Below, piece after piece: positions 11,281 through 23,589 of a DNA stretch of 64,000 nucleotides. Each line of letters begins with the position of its first letter. Position 1 is the stretch's first letter. A model generated the notes under the pieces. It did no database searches. It was not told where the DNA came from and saw nothing but the letters and a program-made list of their open reading frames with translations. The DNA is from Nematopogon swammerdamellus (taxonomy: Eukaryota; Arthropoda; Insecta; Lepidoptera; Adelidae). A program made the translations under genes and the position numbers. The stretch is from positions 2,418,001 to 2,482,000 of the forward strand of contig OX336359.1 of assembly GCA_946902875.1 (NCBI GenBank). Direction: 5' to 3'.

Positions 11281-11615
11281 TGTAGCTAGCGCGACCAAAT
11301 GGCAAGATGGCGTGCGCGCATACACCTTTTGGTTTCTTCTATGGGATTTTTTACTTTTTCTTATTTTTATTATTTGTTGTCATATCGGCAATAATTAATA
11401 TAATAAATAACACATATTCTGTGAAAATTTCAACGGGCTACCTATTACGGTTCAAGAGATACAGCCCTCGGACAGACGGACGGACGAACGGACGGACGGA
11501 CAGACAGACAGACAGACAGCGGAGGCTTAGTAATAGGCTTTCGGTGTTATGGGCTGAAATCACAGAGATGTAGTAAGATGATGTAGACAACCGTGTCAGT
11601 TTACATAAAAAAAAA
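11281..11615 (+). repeat. Lepidopteran dispersed repeat D fused to a SINE tail
   Basis: ATTCTGTGAAAATTTCAACG, GGTTCAAGAGATACAGCCCT and a (GGAC/AGAC)n tract identify repeat D; at ~11540 it switches to the SINE 3' end (GGTGTTATGGGCTGAAATCA ... poly A). Confidence 0.65.
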
Positions 11616-12938
11616 TTTTTTTTTTTTGTTTGTTTGGTTTCTCAATATGTGCTACTCGTAACATCACGGTGATGTTGCCATGTCATGCTATAAAAAGGTC
11701 TTACAGTTTCCCCACCAGCCTGTAGGTAAGAAGAAACTTCGGTGTAAGCTGAGCGCAGCACGTACGCCCCGTCGTGTTTGCTCCTCGACGCTAGATGGCG
11801 TAGCGTTGTGATAGCGTCTGACATGTTGTTTGAAGATGAAATTATTCGGCGGCACTGCACCTGATGCTGGAAGGGGTTCGCTAGAGTGTGGATGGGATAT
11901 CTTGTTCGTTCTCAATCGTAGAAACAATTAATTTCACCTTTTGTTTTTTTTTTGGGTTCCATATACATTACTTTATTATACTTACGCCGTTCGTCCGTCC
12001 GTCTGGCCCGAAAGGCTGCATCTTTTTTGAACCTTAATAGGCGTAGACGGAAAAATATTTTTATGATTAATATTGTTTCCAGATGAAGTGGCATCGGAAC
12101 CCACCTGTCAAACGATGGAAGTAATTTCACAACGACGGCGCAGTTCTGTCTCGCTATCTGTACCGTGTCGGGCCGGTACTTTAAAAGAATAACCCCACTG
12201 CATCTCTCCCCGTGTATGTCGTAAAAGGCGACTAAGGGATATGACTCCCTTATTATATTATTAAATTTATTTATTTTTAACCGGTTGAAATGTTCGTAGT
12301 AGCGCCACATATGAATTTTTGAATAGGTAGTCCGTCATAACTAGACGAATCTAAAGGCTAAAAAACACTGCAAAATATAGAACAAATGGTTGTAAAATTT
12401 TATCATTTTCTATACAAACTATACCAACTGACTGGTAACCAAATGTAGATTTTTTCTTCAGCGTTAACTTTGAAGACTTGATCTCAGAAACTAAAGAGAA
12501 TTTGAATGGAATTTTTATAGCAAAATGACGTCATTTGTTATATCTATCGATCACACGCTTATCAAAGTTTTAATGCGAAGGATCGAAATTTATGAAAAAA
12601 ACCTCGTATGAAAACTACTACGCGCTACGGAGCCGTCGGCGTTACTAGGCGCCTTAAGTTGGATATAATAAGAAAAAAAAAATTAAGGGGATCTCTATAC
12701 ATTAAATATGTTTTTTCAAGGTTTTTTGTTTGTTTTTGTTCTATCGTAAAAACAGTAATACATGCACGCGTGAAAACTTGGTGTGATTGTGCAAACTCTA
12801 AAGTAAAACACCAAACTAAGCGGCGAGTGGCCGAGTGGTCTGCCCATCGGCTTCTCTTACGAGAGGTCCGAGGTTCGAAGAAAATAATTGTAAATAAAAA
12901 ACTGAAACTTGAAATAAAATCTTTACTTCCTTCACCAG
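11616..12938. other. Unassigned sequence, repeat fragments and repeat K
   Basis: 11640-11930 is unassigned. 11945-12060 is a repeat D end (minus). 12160-12265 is the 'TACCGTGTGGGG' SINE head without its 3' domain. 12290-12620 (repeat K) recurs in reverse at 32560-32960. 12818-12880 is a tRNA-like SINE head (GGCGAGTGGCCGAGTGGTCT ... GGTTCGAA) cut off immediately after the B box. Confidence 0.5.
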
Positions 12939-13228
12939 TCAAGAGCACTGTAGACTGTCGACCATGCGTTGCGTTACCACGTCGGGACTCAAACCGTAGA
13001 CTTCGAAGTCGTAAGACAGGCTGGTCGCGCCGCTGGATATCAGATGTAAGGCTATGTGGTCCTCGAGGATTCCTCCGGAAGTGACGTAGCCTTCACTGAC
13101 GTTCGTGTCTTGGTAGAGATCCACTCGAAATGATGTTATGATGTGTCGAGTCTTTTCGGAAAATGACTGCGTTCTCTAAAAAGATGTAAGTTTGCAAATT
13201 AGTGATTTGGAGCGAACCACTTTTTTTT

Positions 13229-13440
13229 CAGCCTCGGTAGCTCGACTGTTCTGGGGATCGACGTCCGATCGTGAATTAAGCACACCCGGGCACGGCCAAA
13301 ACTTGGATGGCTGACCGTGGTTCGGATTGAATGTAAACCTGCAGGTCCCTTTCCTTCTTACCTTACTAGGTGGCAGGGTTTAACCCCCGACCGGGTTAGT
13401 ACCATCGCACTGGTTGAAACACGTTTATTCTCGACCAAAA
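13229..13440 (+). mobile_element. Degenerate 5S-like SINE (type B) in gene A intron 2
   Basis: CAGCCTCGGTAGCTCGACTG, then a decayed 5S-like segment (TTAAGCACACCCGGGCACGG ... TTGGATGGCTGACCGTGG) and the shared 3' domain. Confidence 0.65.
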
Positions 13441-13624
13441 TGTGTAACTTTTTTTTATTATTTTTTGGGATATCTGCCATGCATGACAACACATATTCTG
13501 TGAAAATTTCAACAGGTCTACTAACGGTTAAATGTAGGTATATTTATAAAATAAACATGTATTCCTTCTCCCTTTCACTTGCACTACTCATACTTCTTTA
13601 TCTATAATTGTATTTCTCATCACC

Positions 13625-14290
13625 CGAAGATGAAATAAATCACAGCGATAAGTCCGCCTTTGCGCATACTCCTGTATTTCTTGTTTCTTGCCGTGTACTG
13701 TTCTTCCTTCAATTGTGTGCAATAAAGCGTTTCTATTCTATTCTATTCCATTCCGCTCCATTACGCTGCATTCAGCTCCATTCCGACCCATTCCGCTCCA
13801 TTCCACTCCATTCCGCCCCATTCCGCTCCATTCCACTCCATTCCACCCCATTCCACTCCATTGCGCTCCATTCCGTACTGTGTGGGGCCGGTACTTTAAA
13901 AGAATAGCCCCAATGCATCTCTCCCCGTGTATGTCGTAAAAGGCGACTAAGGGATATGACTCCCTTTTTATATTACTAGGTGGTTAGGGTTTAACCCGCC
14001 CGGCTGGTACCACCGCACTGAATGAAAGGTCGGTCGAAACGGCTATGTAAATAGTTTGTGTTGTGTTGTGTCCAGTTCAGTGTAGCCGACACGACCGAAG
14101 GGTAGCACCTGACGTGGCACCAAGTTCACCCGGTGTTATGGGCTGACATCACGGATGTTGTAGGTGATGTAGCCACCGTGTCAGTTTCCATAAAATAAAA
14201 AAAAATCCGCTCCATTCCGCTCCATTCCACTCCATTCAATTCTATTCCATTCTATTTATTCTATTCCATTCTTTTCTATTATATTCTAAC
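13625..14290 (+). repeat. LINE 3' end, (CATTCCGCTC)n microsatellite and inserted SINE, gene A intron 2
   Basis: 13625-13735 is a LINE tail (GATAAGTCCGCCTTTGCG ... CAATAAAG). 13735-13875 and 14206-14290 are one TTCTA/CATTCCGCTC-type tract, split by a complete SINE (13876-14205) with the TACTGTGTGGGG head. The tract ends directly at the splice donor of gene A exon 2. Confidence 0.75.
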
Positions 14291-14422
14291 CTGTATCTCC
14301 TTAGAAGGATACTCGAGGGCGAGGCTGGTGTTCTGTCTGGGGAAGCGCCATGCCTGACTAGCGCTTATCAATTTCTGCTGGGTAACTGAAAGAAATTAAT
14401 ATACCAAATATTAGCGATTTTA

Positions 14423-14715
14423 TTAGGGTTCCGTATACGTCGTACAGGATCCTATTACTAAGCCTACGCCGCCGTCTGTCTGCCTGTCTGTCTGTCCGTC
14501 CGTTCGGTCATAATGTGTTCTCATGACCGATATAACAGTAAAAAAAAAATCACGGGGTTCCCCATACAAGAAACTAAAAAGTGTAAGCGCGCCATCTACC
14601 GAAAAGAGTATGAAGCATTTTAACTAATATGTACATAGATGGCGTGAGTGGCGCTGACCATGACATGGCGATACGGAACCCGTGCGCGAGTTCGACTCGC
14701 ACTTGGCCGGTTTTT
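14423..14715 (-). repeat. Repeat D, near full copy, gene A intron 1
   Basis: Reverse orientation from the variable TGTCTGTCCGTCCG tract to GTGCGCGAGTTCGACTCGCA and ACTTGGCCGGTTTTT. This family is typical of Lepidoptera. Confidence 0.75.
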
Positions 14716-14724
14716 AAAAAAGCT

Positions 14725-15065
14725 GACATCGTTACCCTACGTCACCTACCACACCCGCTACGTCAGAATACATTATACAAAGATTCAAAAGTATCCCTAT
14801 ACTGTAGAGCTGCCTAAAGTGCGGACTAAGCGCTCCAGTATTTATTTTATCTTCCGCACTGCGAAACTCTGGAATGCACTTCCTCCTGATGTGTTTCCTT
14901 CAGTGTATGACTTGGGATCATTCAAGAGACGCGTAAAAAGGCATCTGTCACGCCGGCACGGCATTCGCAGCCCCCTTTCTAAAACGAATTCTTTTGGGCG
15001 TCGTCGGCTCAACAATCCATGCTGACGGCGCCAAGTGTCTCGCGTTTCAATAAAAAAAAAAAAAA
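14725..15065 (+). pseudogene. LINE reverse-transcriptase C-terminus fragment
   Basis: An open frame with IYFIFRTAKLWNALPPDVFP, SFKRRVKRHLSRR and FGRRRLNNPC, then poly(A) at 15051-15066. This is the usual C-terminal end of a non-LTR retrotransposon ORF2; the catalytic domains are missing. A related fragment lies at 20775-21050. Confidence 0.75.
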
Positions 15066-15280
15066 AAGAACTAATAATTAAGTCAATCAAACATGAGGTG
15101 TTCCGCGTTCTAGAACCACTACTGCAACTTCGTAGGGATGTCGGTGCCCTAATTATTGTTTTCTATCGCTTATTCCACGGGGACATTCAGGCCAACAATG
15201 TGAAAGGAACTGTTGAACACACCACAGATAGATCGTACCCTTACCACGTAGGACAAGATGCCTTGCTAAATAGCGACACT

Positions 15281-15886
15281 CTGGTCACCTGTCACCTTGG
15301 CACAGTCCTTCCACAGTCATATTCCAGCACAACATCGATTACTCTACTTACCCCGATTGTCGGGATACTGTGTGCATTTTTTTATGGAAACTGTCACAGT
15401 TGGCTACATCACATACTTACTACATCTGTGATGTCAGCCCATAACACCTTGGTGAACTAGGTGCCATGGCAGAGCTTCTCTTCGGTCGTGCCGGCTACGC
15501 TGAACTGGACGGAAAACGCGAACTATTTACATAGCCGTTTCAACCGACCTTTCATTTAGTGCGGTGGTAGCAAACCGGGCGGGTTAAACCCTACCACCCA
15601 GTAATATAAGAAGGAAGTCATATCCCTTAGTCGCCTTTTACAACATACACGGGGAGAGATGCAGTGGGGCTATTCTTTTAGAGTACCGGCCCCACACGGG
15701 CGGGATTAACCCTACCACCTAGTAAGGTAAGAATGGAAGGGAACTACAGTTTTACGTGGAATTCGGACCACGATCAGCCTCCAACGTTCGAGCGGTCACC
15801 CATCCATCCACTGACCGCGCCCACGTGTACTTGTGATCCGACCGACAGTCGGCCGACCGCACCACTGAGCTACCAATGCTGACAAA
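15281..15886 (-). mobile_element. Stack of SINE fragments in gene A intron 1
   Basis: 15281-15376 is a repeat P fragment. 15378-15700 is a SINE with 'TACCGTGTGGGG' head. 15700-15886 is the 5' half of a 5S-like type B SINE ending in CACTGAGCTACCAATGCTGA. Confidence 0.7.
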
Positions 15887-16151
15887 TCATGTGTATGCTA
15901 TTTACCGTTTCCAGAATCCATGGCGCACGAATATGTCTTATCATATCATATCTGTTTCTCCGAAAATCTTCCTCTACGTCACCATGCTCTTCGCCGGATT
16001 CGTTCCGGATTATGGATACAGTACCATTTATGGAGATTGTTATGTTCTTGAAGTTCCAAACGAAAGAACCGGATATATCCAACAAAGTCTGAGTTAGTAG
16101 TGGCTTTAGGAAGAGCAATACTAGGAGAATTGTGAATTGGAAAAAAATCAT

Positions 16152-16576
16152 TGTTTATTTTTGTTTTGTCTTTTGATGACTGAGAATTTTTCTAATAAGC
16201 CACTCTGATGAAGAATTGTTGATGTATGATTTTTTAGGGCAATGCCGCGAGCGTTATGTGAACTTTCCCGTCATCGGGTCATTGAGATGAAAATTTTATG
16301 GGGAATGCGTGATAGTTTAATATATTAATTATTTTAAGTTAGTCACAGTGTGTACTTTGTTATTTTAAATAAAGTATTTTTAATTATGGCTATTTAATAA
16401 AAAAATGAATTAGTTAAGCCTACATACAAGGTGTGTAAATCCGCACTGTGCTAAATCCGAAGGTACAAACAGAATAACAACACGCCGTTTTCTCGGGTTG
16501 TTCCCTGAAACTTGAAACTTCTAAACTGAGTAATATTGAAGGTACATTTATCATAAAAATTTAAAATAAAAATTTT
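16152..16576. other. Upstream region of gene A
   Basis: AT-rich. On the minus strand a TCAGTC initiator-like word lies ~35 bp before the ATG; no TATA box is obvious. Nothing else recognised. Confidence 0.35.
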
Positions 16577-16740
16577 AAAACCCGACTGCTAAAAAAATCA
16601 AGGAAAAAACAAGGCTAGATCAGTAGAAAATGCCGTAGTCGGGCTATCTGTCATAAGAATCTTACTACACAGACGAATACGGCATTTTCTACTGATCTTG
16701 CCTTGTTTTTATTTAGTTAATTTTTTAGCACTCGGGTTTT
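16577..16740. repeat. Palindromic MITE-like repeat with AAAACCCGA ends
   Basis: Arms of ~60 bp (AAAACCCGACTGCT ... AAATGCCGTA and its inverse) around a ~40-bp loop. The left arm recurs at 63683-63750. Confidence 0.7.
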
Positions 16741-17705
16741 ATTTTTATTTTTTTTTAATCGCCTTTTCGAGCTCTGACAATGATAATACCCCACTGGATG
16801 AGGAAAAACTATTTTCAAAGTTTGACAAGAGGCGTCTGATGGCCGCCATTTTGAATTTTGATTTTTTTTTCGTGTATAGCACTTTTTTATGGAAAGCGCG
16901 AAATGTGACGCCGAGCCACCCATAAGTGCCGTAATCTAACGACGCCCACGGACATTCGGTCGTGTGCGGGGGTTGCGAATGCCATGCCGGCCTGACAGGT
17001 GCCTTTCACGCCCCTCTTGAAGGACCCGAGACTGTACTTGGGGGGAAATATGTGGGCAGGGAGAACGTTCCAGAGTTTACCGGCACTTCCACAATTAAGT
17101 CGAATCTATAACGACACCTCATATGTTAAAATCCATCAAGCCGTTTAGGCTACAGCGCGTGCCATATAAATATACATACATACACTCAAAAAGCATTACC
17201 CTCCTTTTAGATTCGCGCAGTCGGGTAAAAAGAGCGAAATTTTACCTTGTATGCAGTCTTAAGTTATTTGCACTTGTTTTATATTCAACAATTAATAAAC
17301 AAACTCCAACCGTTGCTGTTGATATCAACAACAATATGTCAATATGTGTAATAAATAACCTAGGTATATACACTTAATGACACAAAATATATGTTTTATT
17401 AAGTCACTCTTAAAGAAACGCAATTCACATTTTCACTGCCAAAGACAAGATTATTGTAAATGTTTCATTCATTTTCATTTATTTCTATTTATCACTATTC
17501 AGTAAATCGAAAAACACTGAACACGTGTGTGTACATAGGTATGTGGCTAATTACTTTAAAGAATTAACAATTGTATCCTTTTCAATGATATTTAGTGATA
17601 AGGGAATTTAGTCATATCAGCGACACGCGTAAACGTTAAGTTTTAATATTGTTTATCTTGCCAAATATCGCGGTGACTGAAAGATGTGGTTTTTTTTTGC
17701 GTACC
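16741..17705. other. LINE fragment and AT-rich unassigned sequence
   Basis: 16905-17110 matches 49255-49440 (GCGGGGGTTGCGAATGCCAT, GGCCTGACAGGTGCC, GTTCCAGAGTTTACC) and is a LINE ORF2 fragment. The rest is AT-rich with nothing recognised. Confidence 0.5.
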
Positions 17706-18086
17706 TTTTTTTTTTTTTTTATGGAACCTGACACGGTTGGCTACATCACCTACAACATCCGTGATGTCAACCCATAACACAGGGTGAACTAGGTGCCATG
17801 TCAGTGCTTCCCTTCATTTCATGTCGGCTACACTAAACTGGACGGAAAACACGAACTATTTACATAGCCGTTTCGACCGACGTTTCGTTCAGTGCGGTGG
17901 TACCAACCCGGCCGGGATAAACCCTACCACCTAGTAAGGTAAGAAGGGAAGGGACCTACAGTTTAACGTGGAATCCGAACCACGGTCAGCCTCCAACGGT
18001 CGAGCGGTCACCCATCCAATCACTGACCGCGCTCAGCGTTGCTTAAAAACAGTTGACTAACCAACCGCGCCACTGAGCTGGCTGAC
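17706..18086 (-). mobile_element. Type B SINE (tRNA/5S chimera)
   Basis: Poly(T), CCTGACACGGTTGGCTACAT at the 3' end, then the inverted 5S-like segment (AGCGGTCACCCATCCAA) and inverted A box CCACTGAGCT at the right edge. Confidence 0.8.
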
Positions 18087-18189
18087 GAATTTTCTTATCC
18101 CTTAGTCGACTTTTACGACATGCGACGGGGAGAGATGCAGTGGGGCTATTCTTTTTTTACCTAATCATCTACCTAATGATCATTATCGT

Positions 18190-18450
18190 ACATACATACA
18201 TACATACCACACACGCTGTATCCCGAAAATCAGGGTAAGCAGAGTAATCGGTGTTGTGCTGCAAGAACTTGGGAAAATTGCAACACAACATCGACAACCG
18301 CGTTTAGCAAAGTATTCGGACAAGATAGGTAACTATCAAGCAGCAAGTAAGGCACAAAGTCCCACCTGCTGCACGACTCGGTGGAAGGACCGTGCCGAGG
18401 TGCGAGGTGGCAAACCTGTCGCCCTTTAGCACGGCATCTCGTCCTTATCC
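18190..18450 (+). mobile_element. Repeat P copy
   Basis: (CATA)n, CACACGCTGTATCCCGAAAA, GCAACACAACATCGACAACC, GCACGGCATCTCGTCCTTAT; lacks the terminal TACCGTGTGGGG part, a piece of which lies just upstream at 18095-18160. Confidence 0.7.
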
Positions 18451-18822
18451 CTTATCATCACTTATCATTATCGTGTGACGTACATAATATGTATATCCCA
18501 AATAGGTGTGTTTTATAGGGTTCCGCATCGGTACGGAAAGCTATTTTTTTTATGTAATCCGATATGGGTGGCTGAGTCAGAGGGGCCAAACCACATGCTT
18601 CGGCCAGCCAATATCATCTCTGTATCAGCCGGTAGCAAATTATTATGTGACATAAATGACCGTATCTTGTTTGTGCGTTGACTTAGAAGCTTACATTTTT
18701 TACACCTCCGAGGAAACGTAGACCTTAGTATTTGATATTTCAACTTGATATCTTTACCTGTTCCTGAGAAAAAGGGTTGACAGACAGACAAACAGGCAGA
18801 CAGACGGAAAACAATTTTAATA

Positions 18823-19105
18823 GTTTATGCCCTTTCCAACGGTATACCATAATTATTATGTCATACAAATCATTCACTATGTGGCCAAAATTAGGGATAA
18901 CTTGCAAGAGTCTAGCGAAGTAGTTCGAATTGAACAAAGTGCCCGCGCGACCGGTACATGTTCTAAATTTGAAAATACTCCGGAAAACGCTCGCAATACG
19001 GAAAGCGTCCACCGATAAGGCCCTGTGGTCTCTGTCCCTAATTTTGGCAACATAGTGAATTATTTGTATGACATGTGGTATTAAACCGTTGGAAGGGGCG
19101 TAAAC
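18823..19105. mobile_element. TA-flanked MITE with ~78-bp inverted arms
   Basis: Arms GTTTATGCCCTTTCCAACGG ... and inverse ... AACCGTTGGAAGGGGCGTAAAC, flanked by TA on both sides; compatible with a Tc1/mariner-type non-autonomous element. Confidence 0.7.
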
Positions 19106-19409
19106 TAGCAAACTTTCTAAAAGAAAACGAAGCTCTCAATTGCTGTCAGTTTTTTTTTTTAAGAATTAAGAAATTAAGATTCTTTCATATTTTTACTCGT
19201 CTCCGGGACTTTGGGATAAGTCCTTTTCGTGATATTAACTTCACTAAATGATCTGGAGCAGCGCAAGGAGGCTTTGCACACCGATGACGTAGCGATAATA
19301 GCGATCTAAAGCCTAAAACCTTCTTGAAAGGTGAGAGAATGTATAATTGAAAACCGTATGTAAATCAAAAGTGATTCTCGAGTTATAAGGATATTCATTA
19401 TATTATTAA

Positions 19410-19718
19410 CTAGCTGTGCCCGCGGCTCCGCCCGCTCTCATATTTCACTTCACTGCTAACCTCATAAGCCATTTAGCGTGATAGTAAGTAGCCTATAGTT
19501 GATGGGAAGAATCAAGCTATCCGTATAGTTTTTTTTCATTAAAATCGGTTCAGTGGTTCTCGAGTTATAAGCGGACAGACAGACATACACTCAGACACTC
19601 AGACAGAAAGCAGACGTTGGATTTTATTATAGGTAAGGAGGAAATAAGGAAATAAGGAAATAAGGAAATAAGGAAAGGAATAAGGAATAAGGAATAAGGA
19701 ATAAGGAATAAGGAAGGA
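19410..19718 (+). repeat. Repeat E (CTAGCTGTGCCCGCGGCTCC) plus AAGGAAT microsatellite
   Basis: The dispersed repeat with a CTAGCTGTGCCCGCGG start and a GCAGACGTTGGATTTTATTA end; reverse copies at 51525-51745 and 61678-61910. It runs into (ATAAGGA)n at 19636-19718. Confidence 0.75.
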
Positions 19719-20157
19719 TTATATTATATATTGACGTATTCTACACGGTCGCCCATAGAAATTTCGCTTTATTTATTAGGATTTTAAACCAAAACATTGA
19801 CCGAGCTAATATTTTGATATTTCGCAAACCGGTTGACAGAGGAAGGCGTGAGAGCCCCCGTTTCCTCCCCTTCTACCCCACCTACGCGCCTGGATTAGTA
19901 GGCTATCCGCTCAGCACAATTGGAATCTGGAATGTTACATTCAAAAATAGACGGCACTCAAAAAAAGCATTGGAAAGGGGACAGCGAACAAAGGGACCTT
20001 TTTTTTTGTCTACATCTATAGAGCAGTCAGCAACCCCCTCATTATGGCTACTTAAACATTATTACGACCCATTATATTGACACTTAACTACCATTTATAC
20101 ATTTTACATACAGAGAATATGAAAAGATGTAAGGCGCATAGATTCGACGAGATGACG
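19719..20157. other. Unassigned sequence
   Basis: Nothing recognised; an 88-codon open frame at 19814-20080 has no family features. Confidence 0.3.
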
Positions 20158-20550
20158 AAAAATCGGCCAGGTGCGAGCCGAACTCGCGCACCGAGGCTTC
20201 CGTATCGCCATGTCATGGTCAACGCCACTCACGCCATCTACAGCGTGTTTTTGTAATGCTTCATATTAGTTCAAATTCATGATTAGTTAAAATGCTTCAT
20301 ATACTCTTTTCGGTAGATGACCCGCGCGCATACACTTTTTAGTCTGTGGGAACCCCCGTGAATTTTTTACTTTTTCTTATTATTTTTATTATTTGCTACA
20401 TCGGCCATAATAAATAGAGCCACATATTCTGTGAAAATTTCAACGGGTTACCTATTACGGTTGAAGAGATACAGCCCTCGGACAGACAGACAGACAGACA
20501 GACAGACAGCGTAGGCTTAGTAATAGGGTCCCGTACGACGAACCCAAAAA
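20158..20550 (+). repeat. Repeat D, near full copy
   Basis: CGGCCAGGTGCGAGCCGAAC start, ATTCTGTGAAAATTTCAACG, (CAGA)n and GTAGGCTTAGTAATAGGGTC end. Confidence 0.75.
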
Positions 20551-20774
20551 AGGCGGGTTGTGTCAATAAATCGAACGCATAGCTAACGTATTCGTAGTGA
20601 CCGCCATGTGAAGCGTCATAATTATTGTGAATTCGCACTACCTTTATCAACACGCGTGTTATGAGTTATGAGCCGTCTGATGCAAATTGTGTGCATTTGT
20701 AGATTATGTAGGGGACGAAATAAATAGGTCATAGGCTAACGCGTAGCAGGCAAGGAATGCATCCCTTTACCATA

Positions 20775-21050
20775 GTAAAATGAGCTTTTACTGCAGAGCT
20801 GCCTAAAGTGTGGACTAAGCGCTCCAGTATTTCTTTTATCTTGCACGCGCACAGCGAAACTCTGGAATGCGCTTCCTCCCGATGTGTTTCCTTCAATGTA
20901 CGACTTCGAATGTAAGGATCTTTCAAGAGAAGCGTTAAAAGGCAACTGTCACGCCGGCACGGCGGCATTCGCAGCCCCCGTTCTAAACCGAATGGCTTTT
21001 GGGCGTCGTCGTCGGCTTAACAATCCACGCTGACGGCGCCAAGTGTCTCG
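20775..21050 (+). pseudogene. LINE RT C-terminus fragment, broken frame
   Basis: Same family as 14725-15065 (TGCGCTTCCTCCCGATGTGT, CTGTCACGCCGGCACGG, GGGCGTCGTCGTCGGC) with frameshifts. Confidence 0.65.
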
Positions 21051-21061
21051 GGTATCCATAA

Positions 21062-21450
21062 AAAAACCGGCCAAGTGCGAGTCGAAATCGCTCACCGAGG
21101 GTTCCGTATCATCATGTCATGGTCAGCGCCACCCACGCCATCTATGGCGTGTTTATGAGATGCTTCATATTAGTTAAAATTCATGATTAGTTAAAATACT
21201 TCATAGTCTTTTCGGTAGATGGCGCGCATACACTTTTTAATTTCTTCTATGGGAACCCCCGTGAATTATTAACTTTTTCTTATTAATTATTTGTTATATT
21301 ATAATTTATAAGACATATTCTGTTAAAATTTCAACGGGCTACCTTTTACGGTTCAAGAGATGCAGCCCTCGGACCTCGTGCCTCGGACAGACAGACAGAC
21401 AGACGGCGTAGGCTTAGTAATAGGGTCCCGTACCGGATACGGACCCTAAA
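21062..21450 (+). repeat. Repeat D, near full copy
   Basis: CCGGCCAAGTGCGAGTCGAA start to TAGGGTCCCGTACCGGATAC end. Confidence 0.75.
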
Positions 21451-23082
21451 AATTGTCTGCAATGTATGTTCATAAAAGTTCTAACCTTTCAATTGTTTTG
21501 TATTGCACCATTATACCTTCTTGTGCGTATTAAACGTATAGGACACCTTTTATTTTTCTTGACGGGAGATATATTATGGTGCGCATCGGGTGTGACAACA
21601 TCATATAAGTGTGTGCGGTTGAATTTGGGTTGTAATTTTTTTTTAATATAAGCGAGACAAATTGCACGGTTCCAACTATTGGTAGATAGCTAAGGATCGA
21701 TATTCGGTAATGTACGCGGATTGCGAATGCCATGGTCCTATTGACAGTGGGCGCACAGAGACGTGCGAGTTCGTGCGACAGGGACGACGCTCTACAACCG
21801 AATGGTCTCTTTCTAAAGCTCGACACGTATTATTGGCTGCCGGTAACTGTACGTAGTTGCGTAAATTATCATTTTGTAATTATCATTTTGTAATTTGCGT
21901 TTTCATTATGTTTTTATAGTTTCTTGTTCACTGTATGGCCCTAGTTGGCTGAAATAAAGTAATTTAATGACATTGTAAAATTTATAAATGTTTACAATTT
22001 TTTATTTATGGACATGAATTGTTTTATATTTTAGCTATTTGACATATCTAATTAGGGAATTTTTAATGTCATTTTTATTTATTTATGTCCCATTATAATA
22101 ATTGTTTTTATTTATATTTTGGTATTATTTCTGTTTCCCTTTGTACTATGACGTTTTAGTAATTTTTTTTTATTCGAAATGTGTGAAACTATTCTTGCAG
22201 GTATTATGAACTCTATATATGGGAACAAAAGTAGAAACTGCCTGCTCCCATTAGGTTTTTGTTTCTTTTTTTTTTATGTTTTGTGTTCAATTTTAAATTT
22301 AAATCCACCTTTATCTTATTTATTGAGTGTTACGTCCTGTTTCATTCTCTTAATAATTTTCGAAATCAATTTCGGCCGATATTTTATTATTTTTATCTTC
22401 GGAGATTTTATGAAGTACCGTACTTTGACCTTCCCGACTAGCGGACACTTGGGAACCACTGCTCATTAAAATATGGTTACATTTAGACTTTAGTTAGAGA
22501 ATAGTGGTAATATAATTTACTAGCTTTGGTTCGCGGCTTCGCTCGCGTTAAAATTGACTTTGGCCCACAGAAATCACAAATTTCTGATTTCTGTGCTTTG
22601 GCCTATGGTGGAATTTGAGGAAAAGAATGAAAAATCAACTTTTTGAAATAGTCACATTTGTATAGGATCCCATTAATACAGAAAGGACCTTTTTATCCTT
22701 GTGTATAAATCTCACAGTTCCCATCCAAACAGTTTTTGAGGTACAAAAAAAAAAACAAGCAAACGGAATAAATTTTATTAATATGTTTTCTCTTGTGTAA
22801 CCAGGGAATATATTCCTACGGCAGTGAGTCACTGGCGAAAAGTAAACTCACACGAAACAGAAGCGTGAGAGCGCGAGAGCAAGTGAAGAGAAATAGAACG
22901 AGATAGAATAGAACTTCAGGCGAAATAAACTCGCGTGAATCTGCCAACACTGACAGTAAGTAGCGTAGGTAGGTGCATAACCAGCTTGCTATTACCCGTA
23001 ACGTCAGCCAATTACATCTTGTACCTATCAGAAATAGGTGCCATGGCAGTGCTTCCATTTGGTATACTTTGGGAATAAAAAC
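21451..23082. other. AT-rich unassigned region with a repeat E-like fragment
   Basis: 21451-22500 is AT-rich without recognisable genes. 22515-22740 starts TTCGCGGCTTCGCTCGCG like common lepidopteran LINE-derived repeats. The rest is unassigned. Confidence 0.4.
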
Positions 23083-23372
23083 AAAAAACAGGCCAAGTGC
23101 GAGTCGGACTCGCGCACCCAGGATTCCGCACCACAAAAAAAAATCAGAAAAAACACGTTTCTTGTATGAGGAAACGTAACCTAACCTAACCTAACCTTTT
23201 CTATTTTTTATTATTTCTTGTTATATCCGCCATTATAATACTAAATACATATTATATCAAAATTTCAACCGGCTAGCCACGGTTCCGAAGATAGAGCAGT
23301 AGGACAGACAGACAGACAGACAGGCTTAAACTTAATAATAGGCTTCCGTACGGGGTACGGAAACCTAAAAAT
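23083..23372 (+). repeat. Repeat D copy with an internal CCTAA tract
   Basis: GGCCAAGTGCGAGTCGGACT start, (CCTAA)n at 23177-23197, (CAGA)n and CCGTACGGGGTACGGAAACC end. Confidence 0.7.
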
Positions 23373-23589
23373 TCAAATCACTATATACGGTAAAACAAAA
23401 ACGAATGATCGACACATTCTATTCATTCGCAAGGTAGCTTCCACCCTCGCTAGCCACCCTCAACACCCCCTTGAGATTTGCACGGGATGGATAGAGCATG
23501 TTCCAGGCTTATCTAGAGGTGTTGCAACGAGGCGACGAGCTTGTTGGCTAGCTACAGGGTGTTATTAGCGTCTCGAACAGGATGCTGTG

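Larger units (their letters stand above)
12939..16151 (-). pseudogene. MBF2-family secreted protein (gene A), three exons, frameshifted in exon 1
   Basis: Exons are 16151-15906, 14385-14291 and 13166-12939. Exon 1 starts with a hydrophobic signal peptide (MIFFQFTILLVLLFLKPLL) and has several sequons (NIT, NGT, NES). Exon 2 (95 bp) reads WRFPRQNTSLALEYPSK, aligned with WTFPLQDTNLTLAYPSK of gene C. Exon 3 is 228 bp, exactly as in gene C, and holds the core (ITSFRV ... SGGILEDHIALHL ... YDFEVYGL) ending SLQCS. Splice sites are GTAAAT/TTTCAG and GTTAGA/ACGCAG. Near 15950 a 5-bp unit GATAT is present twice. With both copies the frame is lost; read past it in the frame expected from gene C, the sequence gives YDKTYSCAMDSG, matching YDKHYFCTMNSG of gene C. 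It is either a recent pseudogene, a null allele or an assembly error. Both introns are filled with transposons. Confidence 0.75.

Noticed and set aside
13608..13907. 99-codon frame of repeating HSAPLRS/HSTPFHS
   Set aside because: Translation of a CATTCCGCTC microsatellite; no coding evidence.
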